Assembly (NCBI GenBank): GCA_943328865.2
Contig: CALQBR020000103.1
Span: 1-5,922, forward strand
Source: Sphingobacterium thalpophilum
GTDB taxonomy: Bacteria > Bacteroidota > Bacteroidia > Flavobacteriales > Flavobacteriaceae
Reading direction: 5' to 3'
Length of the DNA: 5,922 nt
Shown: piece after piece, positions 1-5,017 of the stretch
Numbering within the stretch: position 1 is the stretch's first letter
How the letters are laid out: each line of letters opens with the position of its first letter
Program-made: the position numbers and the translations under genes
Notes under the pieces: model-generated
The model's input: only the letters and a program-made list of their open reading frames with translations
Told to the model about the DNA's origin: nothing
Databases searched by the model: none

Positions 1-155
1 GCCAAGGCAGTGGCACCTGTAAATAATAAAAAAATCAATCCGACATAAAATTTCCAACGGTGCGCTCCAGCATATTGAAATATTATAGTAGCCTTTTTTA
101 GCGCACTAACCGTAATTTTTGATTTTGGTAAATCGTTTTCTTTAAACCTTGCCAT
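1..155 (-). CDS. Probable ABC exporter (MsbA-like), N-terminal part only
   Basis: Only the first 51 codons are in the window; the gene continues past the left edge. The protein starts MARFKENDLPKSKITVSALK and has a basic, polar N-terminal stretch (residues 1-36). This leads into a strongly hydrophobic segment from about residue 37 (FYVGLIFLLFTGATAL) that looks like the first membrane helix. This arrangement, and the wording of the N-terminus, match what I remember of flavobacterial ABC transporters with a fused membrane and ATPase domain (MsbA/lipid-flippase type). The ATPase motifs lie outside the window, so the family call is from recall. The ATG is supported by a perfect TAnnTTTG promoter element 18 bases upstream. 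It diverges from the U32 gene. Confidence 0.6.
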   Translation of the reverse strand, partial: MARFKENDLPKSKITVSALKKATIIFQYAGAHRWKFYVGLIFLLFTGATAL

Positions 156-173
156 AATTGTAATTTATATGCA

Positions 174-181
174 CAAAGGTA
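174..181 (-). promoter_or_regulatory. -7 promoter element of the ABC exporter gene
   Basis: Read on the minus strand this is TACCTTTG, an exact match to the Bacteroidetes -7 consensus TAnnTTTG. It lies 18 bases before the ATG at 155, so the leader would be about a dozen bases. No convincing TTTG -33 element is present at the usual distance (around 201-205), so the assignment rests on the -7 match and its position. Confidence 0.5.
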
Positions 182-256
182 TAACAAATAAAGAAATTGG
201 ATTTCTTGACTATTACTAAATATGGGTTATTAAAAAGGATTATTCATTTACCGTTT

Positions 257-301
257 CATATTTTACTTTGAATATGGGAGTGTTGCTCCCCATTTACGTA
301 A
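257..301. repeat. Cluster of three short dyads
   Basis: Three symmetric units sit back to back. CATATT (257-262) and AATATG (271-276) form a 6-bp inverted repeat with an 8-base spacer. GGGAG (276-280) and CTCCC (286-290) form a G+C-rich 5-bp hairpin with a TGTTG loop, extendable to ATGGGAG/CTCCCCAT with one bulge. TTACGTAA (294-301) is a perfect 8-bp palindrome. There is no T-run directly after the hairpin on either strand, so it does not look like an intrinsic terminator. It could be an operator region for the divergent genes, or RNA structure around the start of the possible small ORF at 274. Confidence 0.35.
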
Positions 302-393
302 GTCTATTTGGAGTGTTTTTGATAATAGGTTTAGAGTACTTTTTTTTTAATCTTAAAAAAAACCAATTGCATTTGAAATATTTTATAAAATAG
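274..393 (+). CDS. Possible 39-residue membrane microprotein
   Basis: An ATG at 274 opens a 39-codon frame ending in TAG at 391-393. The predicted peptide has a hydrophobic N-terminal half (residues 1-25, for example YVSLFGVFLIIGL) followed by a lysine-rich tail (NLKKNQLHLKYFIK). This is the layout of a single-pass small membrane protein with a cytoplasmic basic tail. The frame is open further upstream to a TAA at 217-219, with no better start. Against it: the region is AT-rich, so phenylalanine, leucine and lysine codons arise by chance; the frame overlaps the -33 element of the U32 promoter; and I do not recognise the peptide. TTACTTTG at 263-270 resembles a -7 element with one mismatch, but it ends only three bases before the ATG. 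Confidence 0.2.
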   Translation: MGVLLPIYVSLFGVFLIIGLEYFFFNLKKNQLHLKYFIK

Positions 394-403
394 ATGAACT
401 TTG
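372..403 (+). promoter_or_regulatory. Promoter of the U32 family gene
   Basis: TTTG at 372-375 and GAACTTTG at 396-403 are 20 bases apart, close to the Bacteroidetes sigma-A pattern TTTG-N19/20-TAnnTTTG. Only the first T of the -7 box is replaced. Transcription would begin around 408-412, giving a leader of roughly 55 bases before the ATG at 465. Confidence 0.5.
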
Positions 404-409
404 CAAACC

Positions 410-435
410 TTTTAGCAAAAATAAACCCGCTAAAA
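410..435 (+). repeat. Inverted repeat in the U32 gene leader
   Basis: TTTTAGC (410-416) and GCTAAAA (429-435) are perfect 7-bp inverted copies around a 12-base spacer. They lie just at or after the predicted transcription start and 29 bases before the ATG. The stem is AU-rich, so as RNA it would be weak; it may equally be a protein-binding dyad or chance. Confidence 0.25.
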
Positions 436-464
436 ATCATACCCTACAAACAAGTAGCAAACAA

Positions 465-2324
465 ATGAAAAAGAAAATTGAAATATTAGCACCTGCAAAA
501 GATTTAATCCAAGGTATAGCAGCCATCAACAGTGGTGCTGATGCGGTATATATTGGAGCGCCTCAATTTGGAGCCCGTTCTAATGCCAATAACGCGATAG
601 AAGATGTTGCCGCTTTAGTTAAATATGCACATTTGTTTAATGCGCAAGTTTTTGTAGTGATGAACACCATTTTATATGACAATGAATTAGAAACGTGTCG
701 AAAGATGATTTGGGATTTGTATGCCATTGGTGTCGACGCGCTGATTGTTCAGGATATGGCGATTTTAGAAATGGATTTACCTCCAATAGTCTTACATGCC
801 AGTACCCAAGCCAATAACCGCGACGCTGATAAAATAAAGTTTCTCAAAGAAGCAGGGATGAAGCGTGTCGTATTGGCTAGGGAATTAAATTTACACCAAA
901 TCAAAGAAATTAGTACGGCAACCGATGTTGAACTGGAGTTTTTTGTAACCGGCGCCTTATGTGTTTCTTTCAGTGGCAATTGCTATATGAGTGTTGCTAA
1001 TGGCGAACGCAGTGCTAATCGCGGTTCTTGTGCACAAAACTGTCGTTTGCCTTACAATTTGATTGATGGCCATGGCGATACTTTAATCAAAAACAGTCAC
1101 TTACTATCTATTAAAGATTTTGATGTTTCTGATCAAATTCCCAATTTAATTGAAGCCGGAATTTGTTCCTTCAAAATTGAAGGCCGATTAAAAGATATTG
1201 TTTATGTTAAAAATAACGTTTCATTTTTAAGACAAAAGTTAGATGCTTTCCTTGAAGGTAATGATAAATATACCAAAGCCTCTTCAGGGAAATGTACTTA
1301 TACTTTTGATTCTGCTTTAAACAGAACTTTTAATCGCGGTTATACCGATTATTTTGTAAATGAACGTCACAGTTCAATTGGTTCATGGGAAAGTCCTAAA
1401 TCCAAAGGGCAGTACATCGGTAAATTAATCAATACTGTTGGAAATTCATACGAAATTGAAAACGGTCATTTATTGCATAATGGAGATGGACTTTGCTTTA
1501 TCAATGAAAATAATGAAGCAGACGGCATTTATGTTAACCGAGCTGAAAATGGCTTGGTGTATCCGAATGTTTTAAAAGACATTCCACCAGGAACTTTCAT
1601 CTACCGGAATAATGATGCTGCTTTCATCAAGATTGTAGAGCGGGAGGATAGTGCGGTTCGAAAAATAAGTTCTACGTTATTGCTAACTGAAAATGAGAAT
1701 GGTTTTGAACTTATTGCAACTGACGAAGACAATAATGTAAGTAAGGTCACTTTAGCGCATCCAAAAGAAAGAACAAAAAACAACGAGTCAATCGAGGAAA
1801 ACATCAAAATACAATTGGCTAAAACGGGATTTACACCCTATACTGCTGATACAATAACCATTCTTTTTTCAGAAAATTGGTTTCTTCCCCTTTCTAAAAT
1901 TAACGAAATGCGAAGAATGGTTTATGAACAATTATCCGAATTGCGTTTAGCCAACTACCACCGTGAAGAACACCAAATTGTAAAAACAAGTCATCCTTAT
2001 CCGGAAGAGAAACTGGATTTCATGTACAATGTGTCCAATAAGCTGGCGAGAAAATTCTATGAGCGACATGGCGTAACCGAAATTGAAAAAGCCTTTGAAT
2101 TGCAGTGGGATCCGGGGAAATCAAGGGTAATGACCACGAAATATTGCATCAAATACGAATTGGAAAAATGTCCTAAATATCATAAAGATACTTTGGGCGT
2201 TAAAGTAAAAGAGCCATTGGTGCTGAAGCAAGGGGAATTGGAATACAAGCTAAAATTCAATTGCAAACCCTGTGAGATGGAAATTTGGGAAAAAGATGCA
2301 GAATTTGAAATTGAAGAAGATTAA
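465..2324 (+). CDS. U32 'peptidase' family protein, RlhA-like (probable RNA hydroxylation factor)
   Basis: This complete 619-residue protein begins MKKKIEILAPAKDL, the usual start of U32 proteins. An in-frame ATG after A-rich sequence supports the start. The N-terminal part (about 1-260) is the U32 barrel. Residues 158-176 match the U32 signature exactly: E158, F160, G163, C166, G171, C173 and S176. C189 and C193 in GSCAQNCR and C234 in GICSFKIEGR complete the set that in studied relatives (UbiU/UbiV, TrhP, RlhA) holds a 4Fe-4S cluster. Those relatives hydroxylate tRNA, rRNA or ubiquinone precursors with prephenate or oxygen chemistry, so hydroxylation is more likely than proteolysis. The length is near RlhA (about 650 residues) and well above TrhP (about 450), hence 23S rRNA is the favoured target by inference. 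A second cysteine group, C561, C569, C600 and C603, lies near the acidic C-terminus. The gene has its own promoter and converges on the BLUF gene. Confidence 0.85.
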   Translation: MKKKIEILAPAKDLIQGIAAINSGADAVYIGAPQFGARSNANNAIEDVAALVKYAHLFNAQVFVVMNTILYDNELETCRKMIWDLYAIGVDALIVQDMAILEMDLPPIVLHASTQANNRDADKIKFLKEAGMKRVVLARELNLHQIKEISTATDVELEFFVTGALCVSFSGNCYMSVANGERSANRGSCAQNCRLPYNLIDGHGDTLIKNSHLLSIKDFDVSDQIPNLIEAGICSFKIEGRLKDIVYVKNNVSFLRQKLDAFLEGNDKYTKASSGKCTYTFDSALNRTFNRGYTDYFVNERHSSIGSWESPKSKGQYIGKLINTVGNSYEIENGHLLHNGDGLCFINENNEADGIYVNRAENGLVYPNVLKDIPPGTFIYRNNDAAFIKIVEREDSAVRKISSTLLLTENENGFELIATDEDNNVSKVTLAHPKERTKNNESIEENIKIQLAKTGFTPYTADTITILFSENWFLPLSKINEMRRMVYEQLSELRLANYHREEHQIVKTSHPYPEEKLDFMYNVSNKLARKFYERHGVTEIEKAFELQWDPGKSRVMTTKYCIKYELEKCPKYHKDTLGVKVKEPLVLKQGELEYKLKFNCKPCEMEIWEKDAEFEIEED

Positions 2325-2330
2325 TAAAAA

Positions 2331-2401
2331 TTAACATCAAGGATTTGATGGCTACCTGCTAGCGATCAGAAATAAGATTTTTTTATAGGATTTGATGTTA
2401 A
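2331..2401. repeat. 71-bp element with 10-bp inverted ends and alternative internal hairpin
   Basis: TTAACATCAA (2331-2340) and TTGATGTTAA (2392-2401) are perfect inverted copies bounding a 51-base interior. CATCAA within the left arm (2335-2340) can instead pair locally with TTGATG (2345-2350) around a four-base loop. AGGATTTGATG occurs twice as a direct repeat (2340-2350 and 2387-2397). A further small stem GCTA/TAGC (2351-2354, 2360-2363) lies inside, and a T7 run follows at about 2379-2385. It starts six bases after the U32 stop codon, between two convergent genes. It could be an unusual terminator or mRNA 3' structure for the U32 gene, or a small non-autonomous repeat. Neither is established. 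Confidence 0.4.
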
Positions 2402-2492
2402 CGATGTCCAGTGTCTTTTTGATTTAAGCGTTTATTTATACTAAATTATACCATTTTAAATTACAAAGTATAGATTGCTTTTAAATTTCAAG

Positions 2493-2918
2493 CTACAAAA
2501 ACACCAATTTTTTTTTGTTTGATTTTATAAAAAGTTCTAGGAAAACGCTGGCAGTTTTGTCTGCGGAATCAAACAAATTGGTTCTGTCAAAAGTTTCATA
2601 ACCAGAAACATGTCTTAAATTTTCGTATTCTAAAGCGCAAAATCCCATTGACCAGTCTGTAAAGTTACGCTCTTTGATGGGGCCATCAAAAACACAAATA
2701 ACCCCTTTGTGTCTTGTGTCTAATTTTATTTTTTCAAAAAGTTGTTTTACGATAATTTCATCACCTTCTATAACTTGAAGAAAATCACCCTCAATATGTA
2801 ATAAAACACCCGTTATATGGTGTTCAGTATTCCATTTTCTAGATTGTATTAAAAGTAGACTGATTTCTTCCTCAGAAAATTGTTTAATGGCAGAACTCAG
2901 ATATATTATGCGGTACAT
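2493..2918 (-). CDS. Stand-alone BLUF blue-light sensor protein
   Basis: The 141-residue product is a flavin-binding BLUF domain that senses blue light through FAD. Residues 1-92 carry the full set expected of the family: Y6 in MYRIIYLSS, N30 and the following ITG (35-37), Q48 in FLQVIEGDE, and W89 and M91 in DWSMGF. The Tyr-Gln pair is the one that rearranges hydrogen bonds to the flavin in characterised BLUF proteins. About 50 further residues (93-141) have no recognised output domain and probably form the short helical cap seen in PixD/BlrB-type proteins; the end is basic and hydrophobic (KKKLVFL). The ATG at 2918 is chosen because BLUF domains begin right at this Met; an in-frame TTG nine codons upstream belongs to the promoter. 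The gene is monocistronic, convergent with the U32 gene and divergent from pyrR. Its partner protein is unknown. Confidence 0.93.
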   Translation of the reverse strand: MYRIIYLSSAIKQFSEEEISLLLIQSRKWNTEHHITGVLLHIEGDFLQVIEGDEIIVKQLFEKIKLDTRHKGVICVFDGPIKERNFTDWSMGFCALEYENLRHVSGYETFDRTNLFDSADKTASVFLELFIKSNKKKLVFL

Positions 2919-2942
2919 TGTGATATATTTAATTCGGGTATA

Positions 2943-2950
2943 CAAATTTA
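2943..2950 (-). promoter_or_regulatory. -7 promoter element of the BLUF gene
   Basis: Read on the minus strand this is TAAATTTG, a full match to TAnnTTTG, 24 bases before the ATG at 2918. No clear TTTG is seen around the -33 position. One arm of an 11-bp inverted repeat (2967-2977) falls there instead, so the promoter may depend on an activator or be open to repression. Confidence 0.5.
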
Positions 2951-2966
2951 ATAAAAAAATGATAAT

Positions 2967-3039
2967 AATGTAATTTTTAACCCTTATTTATGATTTTTTG
3001 TTTTAATAACAAACAATTTACTTTTCAGAAAATTACATT
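2967..3039. repeat. Near-concentric dyads between the BLUF and pyrR promoters
   Basis: AATGTAATTTT (2967-2977) and AAAATTACATT (3029-3039) are perfect 11-bp inverted copies centred near 3003. Inside them TTTGTT (2997-3002) and AACAAA (3008-3013) form a 6-bp dyad centred near 3005. The left outer arm overlies the expected -33 region of the BLUF promoter. The region is very AT-rich, which raises the chance of coincidence, but 11 bp is long for that. An operator is the simplest reading; a cruciform or RNA role is not supported. Confidence 0.35.
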
Positions 3040-3049
3040 CATAAATACT

Positions 3050-3059
3050 AAGAATTCTT
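3050..3059. repeat. Perfect 10-bp palindrome upstream of pyrR
   Basis: AAGAATTCTT reads the same on both strands and lies about 45 bases upstream of the pyrR -7 element. This is a place where an activator or repressor could act. It may be chance in AT-rich DNA. Confidence 0.25.
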
Positions 3060-3104
3060 CTTTTTGATAGCAATAAAATCAAACTAATTTAGATAAAAAA
3101 ATTA

Positions 3105-3112
3105 TATCTTTG
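3105..3112 (+). promoter_or_regulatory. -7 promoter element of the pyrR operon
   Basis: TATCTTTG is a perfect TAnnTTTG match, 21 bases before the ATG at 3134. It implies a leader of only about 15 bases. The -33 element is weak (TTTAG at 3088-3092 is nearer than usual). An alternative, poorer promoter is TTTG at 3063-3066, 18 bases before TAATTTAG at 3085-3092. Confidence 0.6.
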
Positions 3113-3133
3113 CACCCCAAACAACACTTCATT

Positions 3134-3679
3134 ATGAGTCAAAAAGTATTGCTTACTTCCAAAGAAGTCAATATCATTCTGCATCGTTTGGCCTGTCAGT
3201 TAATTGAAAAGCATCTTGATTTTTCAGAGACTATTTTGGTTGGTATTCAGCCTCGAGGGATTTTTCTTGCGGAGCGGTTAAGAGATTTATTGGAAAAAGA
3301 ATACAAAGTTTCTAATATTGCTTTAGGGTATCTCGATATTACTTTCTTTCGGGACGATTTCAGAAGAACGGATAAGCCTTTGGAGGCCAATAAAACCCAA
3401 ATAAATTTTTTAGTTGAAAATAAAAAAGTCATTTTCATTGATGATGTTTTGTATACTGGAAGAAGTATACGTTCGGCTTTGACCGCGATACAATCATTTG
3501 GTAGACCATCAGAAATTGAACTTTTAGTTTTAATAGATCGTCGTTTTAGTCGTCATTTGCCCATTCAACCAGATTATCGTGGCCGACAGGTAGATGCCAT
3601 AAACAATGAAAAAGTAAAGGTGAACTGGAAGGAACAGGATGGCGAAGATGGTGTTTTCTTAATTTATAATAATCAATAA
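3134..3679 (+). CDS. pyrR: PyrR: pyrimidine regulator / uracil phosphoribosyltransferase
   Basis: The product has 181 residues, the same length as Bacillus subtilis PyrR. It carries the type I phosphoribosyltransferase PRPP loop at 99-113 (VIFIDDVLYTGRSIR), the family stretch LDITFFRDDF (67-76), and the LILVGIQPRG-like PPi-loop region TILVGIQPRGIFLA (33-46). PyrR proteins make UMP from uracil and PRPP, and in Gram-positives bind pyr mRNA to cause attenuation. Compared from memory with the B. subtilis protein, several residues implicated in RNA binding differ here: T18 is H17, R146 is Q145, K152 is R151 and T156 is A155, with one inserted residue at 137-141. Together with the very short leader this suggests an enzyme or non-attenuating role. 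The ATG at 3134 is preferred over an in-frame TTG at 3110, which is part of the promoter. pyrB follows after three bases. Confidence 0.93.
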   Translation: MSQKVLLTSKEVNIILHRLACQLIEKHLDFSETILVGIQPRGIFLAERLRDLLEKEYKVSNIALGYLDITFFRDDFRRTDKPLEANKTQINFLVENKKVIFIDDVLYTGRSIRSALTAIQSFGRPSEIELLVLIDRRFSRHLPIQPDYRGRQVDAINNEKVKVNWKEQDGEDGVFLIYNNQ

Positions 3680-3682
3680 AAA

Positions 3683-4609
3683 ATGAGCGAACTAAGTGTA
3701 AATCATTTATTAGGTATCAAATATATCAACAAAAAAGATATTGACCTTATTTTTGAAACAGCCGATCATTTTAAAGAAGTCATAAATAGACCAATTAAAA
3801 AAGTACCTTCTCTTCGTGATATTACTATCGCTAATATATTTTTTGAAAATAGTACTAGAACCAAGCTCTCTTTTGAATTGGCACAAAAAAGATTGTCGGC
3901 TGATGTGATCAGTTTTTCCGCTGCTCAATCGTCAGTTAAAAAAGGAGAAACATTAATTGATACGGTAAATAATATCCTATCTATGAAGGTAGATATGGTG
4001 GTGATGCGTCATTCAAATCCAGGTGCGGCTCATTTCTTGTCAAAAAATGTAAAGGCAAGTATTGTTAATGCAGGCGATGGTGCCCACGAGCATCCCACTC
4101 AAGCATTATTAGATAGTTATTCTATTAGAGAAAAATTAGGAGAAGTAGCAGGAAAAAAAGTTGTAATTGTAGGGGATATTTTGCACTCTAGAGTTGCTTT
4201 GTCTAACATATATGCTTTGCAAATGCAAGGTGCCGAAGTGAAAGTATGTGGGCCAAAAACGCTAATTCCAAGACATATTGAATCATTAGGCGTTACTGTG
4301 GAGTCTAATTTGCGAAAAGCTTTGGAGTGGTGTGATGTCGCCAATATGTTACGCGTTCAAAATGAAAGAATGGATGTGAATTTTTTTCCTTCCACAAGAG
4401 AATATACCCAGCAATACGGAGTTGATCAATTGCTTTTAAATTCTTTAAATAAAGAAATCGTAATTATGCACCCGGGACCAATCAATCGAGGAGTAGAGAT
4501 TACTTCTGATGTTGCTGATTCAAAGCAATCGGTTATTTTAAATCAAGTTGAAAACGGAGTGGCTATCAGGATGGCGGTCATTTATTTATTAGCTTCCAAA
4601 ATCAAGTAA
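3683..4609 (+). CDS. pyrB: Aspartate carbamoyltransferase, catalytic chain
   Basis: The 308-residue product makes N-carbamoyl-L-aspartate from carbamoyl phosphate and L-aspartate, the committed step of pyrimidine synthesis, in the cytoplasm. The carbamoyl-phosphate site is intact: FFENSTRTK (53-61), K87 in KKGET, R109-H110 and HEHPTQ (135-140). The aspartate side is represented by HSRVA (168-172), R224 in LRVQ and HPGPINRG (263-270). The length fits a catalytic chain alone, and no pyrI regulatory-chain gene lies nearby, so the enzyme is probably an unregulated trimer of the B. subtilis kind. It starts three bases after the pyrR stop codon, in an A-run, so translation is probably coupled. No attenuator or promoter is seen between them. 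Confidence 0.96.
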   Translation: MSELSVNHLLGIKYINKKDIDLIFETADHFKEVINRPIKKVPSLRDITIANIFFENSTRTKLSFELAQKRLSADVISFSAAQSSVKKGETLIDTVNNILSMKVDMVVMRHSNPGAAHFLSKNVKASIVNAGDGAHEHPTQALLDSYSIREKLGEVAGKKVVIVGDILHSRVALSNIYALQMQGAEVKVCGPKTLIPRHIESLGVTVESNLRKALEWCDVANMLRVQNERMDVNFFPSTREYTQQYGVDQLLLNSLNKEIVIMHPGPINRGVEITSDVADSKQSVILNQVENGVAIRMAVIYLLASKIK

Positions 4610-4630
4610 TTAAACATATTATACGCATCA

Positions 4631-4963
4631 ATGAAAGTAGATACAAAAGGACATACCACTATTATTAAAGACACGGAAGGCAATGCCACTTCTTTTTTAG
4701 AAAAAATGAGCGCTCAGCATGCTAGTTATAAAGGACAAAATCTTATTTTGGATATGTCGCATGATAAATCCGCTACTGTTGAAAGCATAAAAGCGTTTGC
4801 GGATCTGTCTAAAAAACACCAAGATGGAAAAAAATCTTTCGTAATAGTAGCTGAAAATATCGATTTTAATGCGGTTCCTAATGCGGTTATGGTGGTGCCT
4901 TCAATTTTAGAAGCTCATGATATCATTGAGATGGAAGAAATCGAAAGGGATTTAGGGTTTTAA
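4631..4963 (+). CDS. Small STAS-like protein of unknown function
   Basis: The 110-residue protein is soluble, with no signal or membrane segment. The order of predicted elements resembles a STAS/anti-sigma-antagonist fold: a strand ending in NLILDMS (37-43), a helix at about 49-62 (TVESIKAFADLSKK), another strand SFVIVA (69-74), and a late helix with an acidic end (EMEEIERDLGF). The conserved serine phosphosite of typical anti-anti-sigma factors is not evident, so a partner-switching role cannot be assumed. From memory, homologues occur in the same place in other Flavobacteria, where they are often labelled 'ribonuclease Z'. It has none of the metal-binding histidine motifs of that enzyme, so the label probably came from the downstream gene. 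It starts 21 bases after pyrB and should be co-transcribed. Confidence 0.8.
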   Translation: MKVDTKGHTTIIKDTEGNATSFLEKMSAQHASYKGQNLILDMSHDKSATVESIKAFADLSKKHQDGKKSFVIVAENIDFNAVPNAVMVVPSILEAHDIIEMEEIERDLGF

Positions 4964-5017
4964 ATGATTTCGATTTGTTTTTGAATGATTAAAGAATAAC
5001 TCCGAATAGACCACAAT

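Larger units (their letters stand above)
156..464. other. Divergent intergenic region between ABC exporter and U32 genes
   Basis: This 309-base AT-rich stretch contains no clearly established gene. In order it holds the minus-strand promoter of the ABC gene (174-181), a cluster of short dyads (257-301), a possible 39-codon reading frame (274-393), the plus-strand promoter of the U32 gene (372-403) and a small inverted repeat in the U32 leader (410-435). No RNA gene or known riboswitch fold was recognised. Confidence 0.7.

Noticed and set aside
276..290. Intrinsic terminator from the GGGAG/CTCCC hairpin
   Set aside because: No T-run follows on either strand, and both flanking genes are transcribed away from this region.
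749..979. Minus-strand open frames inside U32, pyrR and pyrB (e.g. 749-979, 1601-1807, 3247-3438, 3710-3928, 4117-4344)
   Set aside because: They lie wholly within well-recognised plus-strand genes, have no family resemblance or promoter, and look like antisense shadows.
2328..2404. Integron attC-like site
   Set aside because: The ends contain AAC and GTT but do not fit RYYYAAC/GTTRRRY, and there is no inner L box or integron integrase or cassette nearby.
2402..2492. Terminator for the BLUF gene in the AT-rich gap
   Set aside because: Only weak AT dyads (for example TATACT 2437-2442 with AGTATA 2467-2472) and a short TTTTAAATT direct repeat are present; there is no G+C stem followed by a T-run on the minus strand.
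2919..2945. Nine-codon N-terminal extension of the BLUF protein from an in-frame TTG
   Set aside because: The TTG overlaps the TAAATTTG promoter box, and BLUF domains normally start at the MYRIIYLSS methionine, so the ATG at 2918 is used.
3110..3133. Eight-codon extension of PyrR from TTG at 3110
   Set aside because: That TTG is the end of the TATCTTTG promoter element and would not be transcribed; the ATG at 3134 gives the normal 181-residue length.
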